A stretch of DNA of 60,151 nt from Rhizobium grahamii CCGE 502 (GTDB lineage Bacteria > Pseudomonadota > Alphaproteobacteria > Rhizobiales > Rhizobiaceae). A model generated the notes under the pieces. That model had not been told where the DNA came from. It saw only the letters and a program-made list of their open reading frames with translations, and did no database searches. The stretch's first letter is position 1. Each line of letters starts with the position of its first letter. The DNA lies in NCBI RefSeq assembly GCF_000298315.2, contig NZ_AEYE02000007.1:1-60151 (forward strand), in the 5' to 3' direction. The position numbers and the translations under genes were made by a program. Of this stretch, positions 26,368 through 35,237 are shown one piece after another.

Positions 26368-27255
26368 ATGGCCGTCGATACATCGCCCCGTTCAACCACC
26401 TGGACCTACGTTGACGGAGAGTGGCTTCCCGGCAATCCGCCGCTGATCGGACCAACCTCGCACGCGATGTGGCTTGCCTCGACGGTCTTTGACGGCGCCC
26501 GGTGGTTCGATGGCATCGCGCCTGATCTCGACCTGCATTGCCAGCGCGTCAATCGCTCGGCGATCAACATGGGCCTGAAGCCGGTCAAGACAGCCGAGGA
26601 AATCGAGGCGCTGGCCTGGGAAGGCATCAAGAAGTTCGACGGCAAGACGCCGATTTACATCAAGCCAATGTACTGGGGCGAGCATGGCTCGGCCGGCAGT
26701 GTGGTCACGGTCGACGGTGAATCGACCCGCTTCGCACTTTGCCTCTTCGAAGCGCCGCTCGGCAATCATGCGCCGAATTCGCTCACCGTTTCGCCCTACC
26801 GCCGTCCATCACCGGAAACGGCAATGACGGATGCAAAGACAGGTTCGCTCTATCCAAACAGCGGTCGCGCCATTGCTGAAGCCAAGAGCCGCGGCTTCGA
26901 CAACGCGTTGATGCGCGACATGAGCGGCAACGTCGCCGAAACGGCATCCTCCAACATCTTCATGGTCAAGGACGGCATCGTCTCGACGCCGATCGCCAAC
27001 CGCACCTTCCTGGCCGGCATCACCCGTGCGCGCGTCATCGGCCTCCTGCGCAAGGCGGGCTTCGAGGTGCGAGAAATGACGCTCTCGGTCGAGGATTTCA
27101 TGAGCGCCGACGAGATCTTCACGACCGGCAACTACTCCAAGGTCGTCGGCATCAGCCGCCTCGACGGCCGCGACTTCCAGCCGGGGCCGGTCACCCGCAA
27201 GGCGTTCGAGCTCTACATGGACTGGGCTTTCGGTCGCAGCGAAAGCGACAGCTAA
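26368..27255 (+). CDS. ilvE: Branched-chain amino acid aminotransferase
   Basis: This 295-residue class IV PLP enzyme transfers the amino group between glutamate and branched-chain keto acids. The PLP lysine is Lys157 in AKTGSLYPN. The segments DNALMRDMSGNVAETASSNIF and ADEIFTTGN are class IV signatures. AAGGAGA lies before the ATG. A D-amino-acid or other class IV role cannot be excluded, since the family is broad. An ilvD gene is 8 kb away but not linked. Confidence 0.85.
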   Translation: MAVDTSPRSTTWTYVDGEWLPGNPPLIGPTSHAMWLASTVFDGARWFDGIAPDLDLHCQRVNRSAINMGLKPVKTAEEIEALAWEGIKKFDGKTPIYIKPMYWGEHGSAGSVVTVDGESTRFALCLFEAPLGNHAPNSLTVSPYRRPSPETAMTDAKTGSLYPNSGRAIAEAKSRGFDNALMRDMSGNVAETASSNIFMVKDGIVSTPIANRTFLAGITRARVIGLLRKAGFEVREMTLSVEDFMSADEIFTTGNYSKVVGISRLDGRDFQPGPVTRKAFELYMDWAFGRSESDS

Positions 27256-27364
27256 GGCCGTCGCCTTGTTCTGAATACGATGGCCGCGCTTGCCGTGGCC
27301 ATTCGACCGGCTGTAGGGAGGAAGGCCGAGAACCTATCATTCGAACGACCGAGAAGCCCGCGTC

Positions 27365-28290
27365 ATGATCGTGCGCCCCCGTCCCAGCCTGCTTCAGCTT
27401 TTCTTCATTCTCCGCGGCTCCATCATCAAGCAGGTCTTCCCGCAGATTCTGCTGACCGGTTTCATCTCCTCGCTCGTGGTCCTCGTCCATAGCGTTTGGC
27501 CAGGCGTCCTGCCGGTCTTCAGCGGCGCTCCCTTCGCGCTGCTCGGTATCGCAATCTCCATCTTCCTCGGCTTCCGCAACAACGCCTGCTATGACCGCTG
27601 GTGGGAGGCGCGCAAGCAGTGGGGGCAACTGATCTTTTCAGCGCGCCACTTCGCACGGCAGACACTGATCCTCGAAACGGGGCAGGGCGAGGCCGGGGCG
27701 GAGGCACGCAAACGCCTCGTCACCCTCGTCATCGCCTTCATCCAGTCGCTGGTGCCGCACTTACGCCCGGCAGCGGCCGCGAAAAGGTCGAACGCCTGCT
27801 ATCACCCGAACTGAAGGCCCGCTATCACGCAAGCCGCACGCCGCCGGAGGCGATTTCGCTGGAAATCTCGCGAGAACTTGCCGATCTGCGCGCCAAGAGC
27901 ATGCTGTCAGACATCTCCTATCAGATACTGGATAAGACGCTTGGCGAGCTGACGCTGGCGCAGGCCTCCTGTGAGCGTATCCGCTGGACGCCGGTGCCAT
28001 TCGGCTACACGCTGCTGCTGCACCGCACGGCGCACCTCTTCTGCCTGCTGTTGCCGTTCGGCTTCGATGATGTTCTCGGCTGGTTCATGCCGTTTGCCAC
28101 CGCGCTGGTCGCCTATACCTTCTTCGGCCTAGACGCATTGGGCGACGAACTGGAAGCCCCCTTCGGCAACCAGCCGAACGCGCTGCCGATCGGCGCCCTT
28201 GCAGACACGATCGAGATCAATCTGCGCGAAGCGCTGGGAGAGACGGATCTGCCGCCTCTCCCAGTGCCGGTGGACTACCTGCTGATGTAG
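27365..28290 (+). pseudogene. Bestrophin-family membrane protein with a frameshift
   Basis: The first frame (27365 to about 27768) starts VRPRPSLLQLFFILRGSII and contains FLGFRNNACYDRWWEARKQWG, a bestrophin/YneE signature. It then runs into unrelated codons and stops at 27814. From about 27769 the reading frame shifted by one base continues with SGREKVERLLSPELKARYH, SYQILDKTL, then the second pair of membrane segments and LDALGDELEAPFGNQPNALP, also typical. One missing base near 27766-27771 (CCGGGC read as CCGGC) explains the break. Joined, the protein would be about 308 residues, the usual family length. It may be a real inactivating mutation or a sequencing error. Confidence 0.85.
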
Positions 28291-28319
28291 GCCCTTCGGC
28301 GCCCATGCGCCGACATAAA

Positions 28320-29003
28320 TCAGGGCAGGACAGGCGTGCCGGTCCGGTTGGCCGCGGCAAGGTAGACCTCCGGGGCGAAAAAGACGCCGTCCTGTTCGAA
28401 GGCCAGCAGTTGCTCGGCCCGCAGCGCCTCTCTCACCCTTGGCCGCTCGCCAACCTGCTTCATGAAAGCGGAAAGCATCGGCCATTGTCTCAGATCGATC
28501 GTGAGCCATGGCGACCAGTTCAGGCAGACGAAGAGATAGGCATCTGCCACGGTGAAATTCTCGCCGGTCAAGTAAGGCCCTTTCATATGGCTGCTCAGCC
28601 ATTCCAGCCGTTTGACGAGTAGGGCGTGAATCTGCTCATGCACGCCGGCATAGGCGGCATCGAAAAACATGACCATCGGTTTGTGCAGCTCCGAGGCGAT
28701 GAAGTTCAGGTAGGATTGCACCTGGCTGCGCTCGAAGGTACCGGCTGCCGGCAGCATCGATGTTCCCTCGACCGCGCTATCGGCAAGGAACTGCGCGATG
28801 ACCGGCCCCTCGGTCAACACCTTGCCGTCGTCGAGCACCAGGGCCGGCACATAGCCGTTGCCGTTGATGGAAAGATAGTCGTTGCCATTCTCCGCTCGGT
28901 GGGTCGCAGGATCGACGATGATCAGTTCCACATCGATCCCGAGTTCACGGCAAACGATATGCGGCGAAAGCGAACAGGCGGCAGCACGCATGTAAAGTTT
29001 CAT
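28320..29003 (-). CDS. Glutathione S-transferase
   Basis: This 227-residue protein has the N-terminal thioredoxin-like domain (MKLYMRAAACSLSPHIVCREL, then GNGYVPALVLDDGKVLTEGPVIAQFLAD) and the C-terminal helical domain (LTGENFTVADAYLFVCLNW). It conjugates glutathione to electrophiles in the cytoplasm. The ATG at 29003 follows GAGGAGGAAA; nine upstream codons lack support. It is divergent from a TetR regulator, and the two share an intergenic region with a long inverted repeat, so TetR control is likely. Confidence 0.92.
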   Translation of the reverse strand: MKLYMRAAACSLSPHIVCRELGIDVELIIVDPATHRAENGNDYLSINGNGYVPALVLDDGKVLTEGPVIAQFLADSAVEGTSMLPAAGTFERSQVQSYLNFIASELHKPMVMFFDAAYAGVHEQIHALLVKRLEWLSSHMKGPYLTGENFTVADAYLFVCLNWSPWLTIDLRQWPMLSAFMKQVGERPRVREALRAEQLLAFEQDGVFFAPEVYLAAANRTGTPVLP

Positions 29004-29058
29004 TGGATTTCCTCCTCCGCAGACCGGCATTGGCGTGCCGGCATCAATTCATTGGACA

Positions 29059-29116
29059 TTTGTACTGTTTCGCATAAAAATATGCTCGTCAAGAATTTAA
29101 TGCGAAACGGTACAAA
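29059..29116. promoter_or_regulatory. Paired operator-like inverted repeat between GST and TetR genes
   Basis: TTTGTACTGTTTCGCAT (29059-29075) and ATGCGAAACGGTACAAA (29100-29116) are inverted copies that match at 16 of 17 positions. The right arm ends 3 bases before the TetR start codon. A pair of TetR binding sites controlling both genes is inferred. Confidence 0.7.
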
Positions 29117-29119
29117 AAT

Positions 29120-29731
29120 ATGAAGGATGAGAAGAAGCGTGGCCGTCCGCGCGGATTCGATGCGAGCGCCGCGATCGACAAGGCGCGTGAGGTTTTCTGG
29201 GATCGGGGATTTTCCGCGGCGTCACTGGACAATCTGAGCGCCGCCACGAGCCTCAATCGGCCGAGCCTCTACAATGCCTTCGGCGACAAGGAGGATCTCT
29301 ATCTCGACGCGCTGGAGGGCTACCGGGCCGACAGCATGGTTGCGCTCGAGGACGCGCTGGATCCGTCCTTGCCGGTCCGAGAGAATCTGGCGCTGATGTA
29401 TGATCGTGCGCTTGCGACCTATCTTCACGGCGATACAGCCGCGCGTGGCTGCCTGTTGATCAGCACCGCGACCGTCGAAGCCGTCCGGCACGAGCGGGTG
29501 CGCGAGGTGCTGGGCCGCAGCCTTGCTGATTTCGACCGCGCGATAGAAGATCGCCTCGCCCTGGCGGTCGAACGCGGAGAACTGCCGGAGAAGACCGATC
29601 CGAAGGCATTGGCCCGCTTGGCGTCGACAATCATGCACTCGCTGGCTGTGCGGGCGCGGGCCGGGGAAACCCGTGAGGCGCTGGAAGCGCTGGCGCGCTC
29701 CGGCGTCGATCTTATCTGCGGCGCGCCGTGA
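29120..29731 (+). CDS. TetR/AcrR-family regulator
   Basis: This 203-residue regulator has an N-terminal helix-turn-helix (about residues 12-58; FWDRGFSAASLDNLSAATSLNRPSLYNAFGDKEDLY). The C-terminal domain binds an unknown ligand. No Shine-Dalgarno sequence lies before the ATG because the operator arm fills that space; translation may be leaderless. It probably represses the divergent GST and itself. Its last 20 bases overlap the end of the convergent MFS gene. Confidence 0.92.
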   Translation: MKDEKKRGRPRGFDASAAIDKAREVFWDRGFSAASLDNLSAATSLNRPSLYNAFGDKEDLYLDALEGYRADSMVALEDALDPSLPVRENLALMYDRALATYLHGDTAARGCLLISTATVEAVRHERVREVLGRSLADFDRAIEDRLALAVERGELPEKTDPKALARLASTIMHSLAVRARAGETREALEALARSGVDLICGAP

Positions 29732-30950
29732 CGGCTCGCGGTCGCACCAGCCAGGCATAGGCCGAACCGGCAATCAAAAGCACGCAGGTCCCGAGAAAGA
29801 CCGCCCGCATGCCGATGTGACCGCCGACGAAGCCGCCGAGCACCGGGCCGGCGACCTGGCCGACATATTGCGACGACACTGAAAGCCCGAGGATGCTGCC
29901 CGCCGCACTGTCCGGTACGCTATGACGGATGACCGCTGAGATGCAGGGCAGAAGCCCACCGAGCGCGATCCCCATCAGGAAGCGCAGGATGATCAGCTGC
30001 CAGGAACTGGTCACGAATGCCTGCGGGATCAACAGGACGCCGGCAACGGCAAGTGCGCCTGCTATAACGGGCCAGTGGCCGATCCGGTCGGCGAGCTTGC
30101 CGAGCCGCGAGGCTGACAGAATGCTTCCGAGCGCGGCCGCCGACATGACGATGCCCGCGATCATTGTCACCCTGCGCGGGTCTTCCGCCAGTTGCGCGAC
30201 ATAAACGGTGATGATCGGCTCGATCGACATGTTGGCGAGCATCAGCAGCATGCCGGTCGCGAGCATCGCGATGACAGGGCGCTTGTCCGGGATCGAGGCC
30301 CAGCCGCCACTCGCCTTTGCGGCCTGTTTGCGGGCAGGGGACTTCTCTTCCTTGATCAGGAAAGTGGTGGCGAGAAACGCCAGGAAGATCATCGCGCCGG
30401 CGGCAAGGAAGGTGTTGCGGATGCCAATCAGCGGCGGCAGCGCGCCGCCGATCAGCGGCCCAACGAGGTTGCCAGCCATGATGCCGGACGAGAGCATGCC
30501 GAGCGCCCAGGCGGATCGACCCTTCGGCGTCTGGGTGGCGACCAATACCATCGAGCCGGACGAATAGCCGCCGGCAAGGCCGACGAACAGGCGCAGCGCC
30601 ACCAGCTGCCAGACATTGTCGGCCATCCCCATCAGCGAGATGGCGACCGTCATCCCGGCGCTGGCGCGCACCAGCATCAGCTTGCGTCCGTAGATATCGC
30701 CGAGCCGGCCCCAGAGCGGCGCCACGAAAGCGGCAGCCAAAAAGGTCGCGCCATAGGCGATGCCCGACCATTGCACGATCGCTGCATGGTCGCTGACACC
30801 AAGCTCCTCGACATAGAGCGGCAGGAAGGGCAGCAGCAACGTCATGGCGACGATCGTCGTGAACGAGCCGAGCAGCGAAATGACCAGATTGCGCTTCCAG
30901 TATATCGAGCCGCTGTCGACGACGGCGGCGTCCCATTTGGTATCGGTCAT
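29712..30950 (-). CDS. MFS transporter, MdtG-like drug efflux type
   Basis: This 412-residue protein has about 12 membrane segments in two halves. The motif GRLGDIYGRKLMLV between segments 2 and 3 is the MFS motif A. The closest known types are MdtG/YceE-like multidrug exporters, based on overall layout. Substrate unknown. It converges on and overlaps the TetR gene by 20 bp, so the two transcripts are antisense at their 3' ends. Confidence 0.88.
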   Translation of the reverse strand: MTDTKWDAAVVDSGSIYWKRNLVISLLGSFTTIVAMTLLLPFLPLYVEELGVSDHAAIVQWSGIAYGATFLAAAFVAPLWGRLGDIYGRKLMLVRASAGMTVAISLMGMADNVWQLVALRLFVGLAGGYSSGSMVLVATQTPKGRSAWALGMLSSGIMAGNLVGPLIGGALPPLIGIRNTFLAAGAMIFLAFLATTFLIKEEKSPARKQAAKASGGWASIPDKRPVIAMLATGMLLMLANMSIEPIITVYVAQLAEDPRRVTMIAGIVMSAAALGSILSASRLGKLADRIGHWPVIAGALAVAGVLLIPQAFVTSSWQLIILRFLMGIALGGLLPCISAVIRHSVPDSAAGSILGLSVSSQYVGQVAGPVLGGFVGGHIGMRAVFLGTCVLLIAGSAYAWLVRPRAVTARRR

Positions 30951-31345
30951 TTCATGGCCTTTGCATTGATCGTATAGGTCAGTTCAGCCGCGCGGGAGGC
31001 AAGTATGTCCCTTTGCGGCGGCAAGGAAATCGGCGCGGGTGAAGGCGTCGGGAAGCGTGAGCCGGTCGGTGTCGAGCGCAAGGCGGTTGCCCCGCGGTGG
31101 ATGCGCAGATCTTTCCGGGGTGGGTACACGCCCATATAGCTCCCTCGCGGACCATCCATCAAGGCGGCTTCGAAGCCGTTTTGTCGGCGCCGTGGTGTTC
31201 GTTGGTCTCCGATGCAACCCGCGCCGCAAGCCTCCACCATCAGCCCCTTCGCCAGCCGATTCCCGGCCGCGGTTGCGCAGAGCGGTTCCCTCTGCTATAA
31301 ACTGATTGCAAATTGCAATCGGAAATAAAAGGAAGGACCGGTGCA
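30951..31345. other. Intergenic region, nothing recognised
   Basis: Open frames in this stretch are short and basic, and none has a ribosome binding site or recognisable product. One minus-strand frame ends LALDTDRLTLPDAFTRADF, which looks coding-like, but I can neither extend it nor match it; it may be a gene remnant. Confidence 0.4.
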
Positions 31346-31690
31346 ATGGCAGGCGATGACACACGACGCGAGGGCATCGTTCGCGGCCTTTATGCGGCCT
31401 ACATCGACGGCCGCAAGGATGATGCCGGTGCAATGCTGACGGAGGATTTCAGCTTCTCCAGCCCGCGCGACGATCGTATCGATCGGATCGAATATTTCAG
31501 CCGCTGCTGGCCCGAGCCGCCACCGTTTCGCGACATGGAGATCGAATACCTCCAGATTGCGGGCGACGAGGCCGTGGTTCGCTACCGCGCCGAAAAGCAT
31601 GACGGCGGCGCGTTCCGCAACATGGAGGTTCTGCGTTTCAGGGGCGACAAGGTCGCCTCCGTGGACGTTTATTTCGGTCGCAACGTCTAG
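31346..31690 (+). CDS. SnoaL/NTF2-like protein
   Basis: This 114-residue protein fits the NTF2-like cone fold: IVRGLYAAYIDGRKDDAGAMLTEDFSF at the start, then FRDMEIEYLQIAGDEAVVRYRAEKHDGGAFRNMEVLRFRGDKVASVDVYFG. AAGGAAGG lies upstream of the ATG at 31346; an earlier in-frame ATG has no site. Such proteins bind or isomerise small ligands. Role unknown. Confidence 0.8.
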   Translation: MAGDDTRREGIVRGLYAAYIDGRKDDAGAMLTEDFSFSSPRDDRIDRIEYFSRCWPEPPPFRDMEIEYLQIAGDEAVVRYRAEKHDGGAFRNMEVLRFRGDKVASVDVYFGRNV

Positions 31691-32027
31691 CGCTTGGAAG
31701 ACAACTCGGCAAAGGCGCGACCGACCCTCGAAATGCCCTAGCGCCAGCTTGGGTCAGACGGGGTCTTGCGGCCGCAGCCTCGATCGGGCTCGCGCCGCAG
31801 CCGGCGTTGCAGGCCGGTCGTCAATCCGTTATACAGCCTGCGTCGGAAAAGGCAGACTTGGTTTGGTAAGCCCAAGTCCTTTCGGAAACGAAAGCTCTGG
31901 CCTCCTGCCTCGTGCATGAGATCCCCCACGACGAGCATCGGGCCGCTCAGGCGGTGCCGATTGTTCGTCCGTGTGGTTCTCGCGTCGATGAACCGCTCCG
32001 GGTCGAACACCAACAAAGGAGCAGTTC
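31691..32027. other. Leader region of the FAD monooxygenase gene
   Basis: No credible gene here. GACTTGG (31855-31861) and CCAAGTC (31872-31878) form a perfect 7-bp inverted repeat with a 10-base spacer, a possible regulator site. AAAGGAG lies just before the next gene. Confidence 0.4.
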
Positions 32028-33593
32028 ATGCACAACAGCCAATCGACCATCTATGACGTCGTGATCGCCGGAGCCGGCCCTGTCGGCCTATTTCTCGCCT
32101 GCGAGCTGCGGCTTGCGGACCTCTCGGTCTTGGTGCTGGAGCAGGCCGTAGACCCGATTTCGCCCTTGAAGCGCCTTCCATTCGGAATGCGCGGCCTTTC
32201 GGCCCTCACCATCGACGCCCTCTACCGCCGCGGATTGCTGGACGACATCACCACGCCGCAGCCTGCACAGGACAAGTCGGACAGCCGAAGCGCTCTGGCA
32301 GCCGCGCATTGGATGCAACAGCCGCGCCGACCGGCGGGCCATTTCGCCGGTATCCAATTCTACCACGACAATATCGATACCTCGAAGTGGCAGTATCGTC
32401 TGCCAAGTCCGGCCGGCACCAGCATGGTGATCGAAATGGAGCGCCTCGAAGCCGTCTTGGCCGCCCGCGCAACCGCAATGGGCGTCGAGATCCGGCGCGG
32501 ATTCGGCGTCGAAGACCTCGATCAGTCCGGCGAAAACGTCAGAGTCCGCGCCGGTGGCGAAAGCTTCGACGGACGCTGGCTCGTCGGTTGCGATGGTGGC
32601 CGCAGCACCGTGCGCAAGGCCGCCGGCTTTGAGTTCGTCGGTACCGATCCCGAGTTCACCGGCTATTCCGTCGAGGTCGAAATGGCCGATCCGGACAAGC
32701 TCCAGCTCGGCCGTCACTATACGCCGACGGGCATGTACACCTACTCCCGCCCGGGGACTGTCGCGATGGTCGAGTTTGACGGGGGTGCTTTCCACCGCAC
32801 GCAACCGATTACGCTCGAGCATGTGCAGGCGGTTTTGCGCTGGATCTCCGGTGCCGACGTGATGATAACAGCACTCCAGCTTGCCACCACCTGGACGGAT
32901 CGCGCCCATCAGGCGACAAAGTACCGCAACGGGCGAGTGCTGCTCGCCGGCGACGCGGCGCACGTCCATTCCCCGCTGGGCGGCCAAGGCCTCAACCTCG
33001 GGCTTGGCGACGCGATGAACCTCGGATGGAAGCTTGCCGCCACCATCCGCGGCGATGCGGCGGACGGCCTGCTCGACAGCTATGCAAGCGAGCGGCACCC
33101 TGTTGGGGCGCAGGTCCTCGACTGGTCGCGCGCCCAGGTCGCGCTCATGCGGCCGAACCGCAGTTCGCGGGCGCTCGAAGCCATCATCCGTGACGTGATC
33201 GAAACTCGAGACGGGGCGACTTACTTCGCGGAGCGGGTATCGGGCGTTTCTCTCCGCCAGGATCTTGGCGGCGGCCACCCGCTGGTCGGTCGTAGCACGC
33301 CCGACTTCGAGTTCGCCGACGGGACGAAACTCGGCGAACTCCTCAGGCGCGGGCAGGGCCTGCTGCTGGACTTTGGCCCTGGCTCTCCCCTTCAAGCCTT
33401 GGCGAGCGGTTGGAGTGAACGCATGACCTATGTCGCGGGCACCCCGAAGGATCCGCTGGGATTGAGTGCTTTGCTCGTGCGCCCGGATGGCGTCGTCGCC
33501 TGGGCCTCGGACACTGCCCCTGACTTTGAGGACGCTAAAGAGGCCATCTCGCGATGGTTCGGTGAAGCAAAGCCGGTTGCTGAATCTGCCTGA
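32028..33593 (+). CDS. FAD-dependent aromatic monooxygenase (TfdB/Rox class)
   Basis: This 521-residue class A flavoprotein hydroxylase has the dinucleotide motif GAGPVG (15-20), the DG motif (VGCDGGRSTVRKAAGF, near 187) and the GD motif (LLAGDAAHVHSPLGGQGLNLGLGDAMNLGWKL, near 305). The C-terminal thioredoxin-like domain is present. The family hydroxylates phenols, polyketides or antibiotics such as rifampicin with NAD(P)H. The substrate here cannot be read. Confidence 0.9.
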   Translation: MHNSQSTIYDVVIAGAGPVGLFLACELRLADLSVLVLEQAVDPISPLKRLPFGMRGLSALTIDALYRRGLLDDITTPQPAQDKSDSRSALAAAHWMQQPRRPAGHFAGIQFYHDNIDTSKWQYRLPSPAGTSMVIEMERLEAVLAARATAMGVEIRRGFGVEDLDQSGENVRVRAGGESFDGRWLVGCDGGRSTVRKAAGFEFVGTDPEFTGYSVEVEMADPDKLQLGRHYTPTGMYTYSRPGTVAMVEFDGGAFHRTQPITLEHVQAVLRWISGADVMITALQLATTWTDRAHQATKYRNGRVLLAGDAAHVHSPLGGQGLNLGLGDAMNLGWKLAATIRGDAADGLLDSYASERHPVGAQVLDWSRAQVALMRPNRSSRALEAIIRDVIETRDGATYFAERVSGVSLRQDLGGGHPLVGRSTPDFEFADGTKLGELLRRGQGLLLDFGPGSPLQALASGWSERMTYVAGTPKDPLGLSALLVRPDGVVAWASDTAPDFEDAKEAISRWFGEAKPVAESA

Positions 33594-33651
33594 GGCCTTG
33601 TCCTCTAACGCCGCGCCCGGCAGAGCCGCAATCGCTTGCAGCCGCGCGAAC

Positions 33652-34152
33652 TCAGCGATCGCCCGCCCTCACGGCCCATGAGGTGGTATCGTGATCGGGA
33701 TGCTGGTTGTTACTCTCCTTGATTGCTGCGGCCCAGTCGGCGCCGTTGTTTTCGGTCACACCGGCGTTTTCGATGCCCGTGATCGTATCGAACCATGCCA
33801 CCATGTTCTCGGTGCACGTGTTGGCAAGCGGCGGGAATGCGTGCGGATCGTCAAGCGAACCTATCATCAGGTTGGTGCGACCGTTTTCGAGGTGGTGGAA
33901 AAACAATGGCGTTCCGCAATTGGCGCAGAAGCCGCGCTCGACAAGCTCCGAGCTCTTCCAGACGCTCGGCCTGCCGCGTGTCCAGGTGAGCGCGTCATCG
34001 GGTGCGGCGACGAGCGCCGCAAAGATGCTGCCCGAAGCTTTCTGGCACATGCGGCAATGGCAGAGATGCGAATTGTCGAGCATTGCGGTTGCGTGGTAGC
34101 GCACCGCACCGCATTGGCAGCCGCCGCTCACCTCCCTGTCGATGCGTTTCAT
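33652..34152 (-). CDS. GFA/CENP-V-family zinc protein
   Basis: This 166-residue protein carries the GFA zinc cysteines: Cys12 and Cys14 in GCQCG, Cys31, Cys33 and Cys36 in CHCRMC, Cys76 and Cys79 in CANC. Some members were named glutathione-dependent formaldehyde-activating enzymes. The ATG at 34152 follows GAGGAGAG; the open frame extends 66 codons further without support. The C-terminal 20 residues are histidine/asparagine-rich. Confidence 0.88.
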   Translation of the reverse strand: MKRIDREVSGGCQCGAVRYHATAMLDNSHLCHCRMCQKASGSIFAALVAAPDDALTWTRGRPSVWKSSELVERGFCANCGTPLFFHHLENGRTNLMIGSLDDPHAFPPLANTCTENMVAWFDTITGIENAGVTENNGADWAAAIKESNNQHPDHDTTSWAVRAGDR

Positions 34153-34390
34153 TTTCTCTCCTCTTCCAAGAGGCCGGTCAGGCCCAATCGCTTTTAGGTT
34201 TTCGCCGCGATCTCGACTGTTCCGGGGACTCGCCCGTTGTCCGACCGCCCGTTTGCGCCGCAAGGCTCCCGAAGCTTCGCACTCCAGCCGATTGCACCCG
34301 TGAACATAGCGAGTGGTGCCGTGGCGTGATAGGTGTTGCACTTGGATCAAGCACAGCAGCCAACTGAACTCCTAGCAAAGGACAGATGCC

Positions 34391-35071
34391 ATGCGAGACC
34401 AGATGCGCCCGCTCCAACCAGGGGAATACGCACCCGCCTTCGCACTTCCGTCGGCAAATCAAGAGGGAACGGTTTCTCTTGCCAGCCTTCACGGTCACCC
34501 GTTTCTGATCGCCTTCTTCCGCGGGTTGCACTGTCCGTTCTGCCGGCGTCAGGTCGGACAACTCGGTAGTCTACAGCCTGCCCTGCGCGCCGCGGGGGTG
34601 GAAACGGTTGCCGTGATCAACACGCCGGTGGAGCGCGCCCGCGTATATTTCGACCACCGGCCGACGCCGGCCGTGCTGCTATGTGACCAGGATTGCTCCA
34701 CGCACCGGGCCTTTGGTGTGCCGTACGGTGAGTTCCTCCCCGAGGGCAGCTCCGAGAAACCAGTATGGCCCTATCGGGCAAGCATGGAGCAATTCGAGGC
34801 CGCTCGCATCAACCCCACGGGCGAACTGCCGGACGCGCTACATCCGATGGCGGCTAATGCCTTACTCAACGCCCAGGACGGCTTCGAGCTTACTGAGGTT
34901 GACCATGCCACCTTCGCAAGCCACCCCACACAGCTTGTCGGACACTTCCTCATCGACGGCGATGGCATCATTCGCTGGGTGCAAATTGAAGCGCGCGACG
35001 GGCCTGACAGCCTCTGCACCTTTCCAAACGCGGCGGAAATGCTCGCCGCTGCCAGCAGTCTCCGACGTTGA
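34391..35071 (+). CDS. Peroxiredoxin-like thioredoxin-fold protein
   Basis: This 226-residue protein has a thioredoxin-like domain (about 10-140) with an unusual CPFC pair, HCPFCRRQVG (Cys48, Cys51), in place of the usual peroxiredoxin TxxC. It belongs to the AhpC/TSA superfamily. The C-terminal 80 residues (VGHFLIDGDGIIRWVQIEARDG) are typical of this group. Reduction of peroxides is inferred. It is divergent from the GFA gene. Confidence 0.8.
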   Translation: MRDQMRPLQPGEYAPAFALPSANQEGTVSLASLHGHPFLIAFFRGLHCPFCRRQVGQLGSLQPALRAAGVETVAVINTPVERARVYFDHRPTPAVLLCDQDCSTHRAFGVPYGEFLPEGSSEKPVWPYRASMEQFEAARINPTGELPDALHPMAANALLNAQDGFELTEVDHATFASHPTQLVGHFLIDGDGIIRWVQIEARDGPDSLCTFPNAAEMLAAASSLRR

Positions 35072-35237
35072 AGGCATGGTATCTCCGACATTCGTCAAGC
35101 ATGGATCAGCTCATCGGGCGGGAAGGATTTTGACCGCTGATGGCGGGGTGTCAGTTTGGAGTTCAATCGGATCAGATGCTCGTGCGCTTGGGCCGACAAT
35201 CGACATGCCGTTTTGCGCCAAAGGCAACGAGCTGAAA

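Noticed and set aside
30951-31345. Short basic open frames as small genes
   Set aside because: No ribosome binding sites, no conserved-looking sequence, and arginine-rich composition typical of out-of-frame GC-rich DNA.
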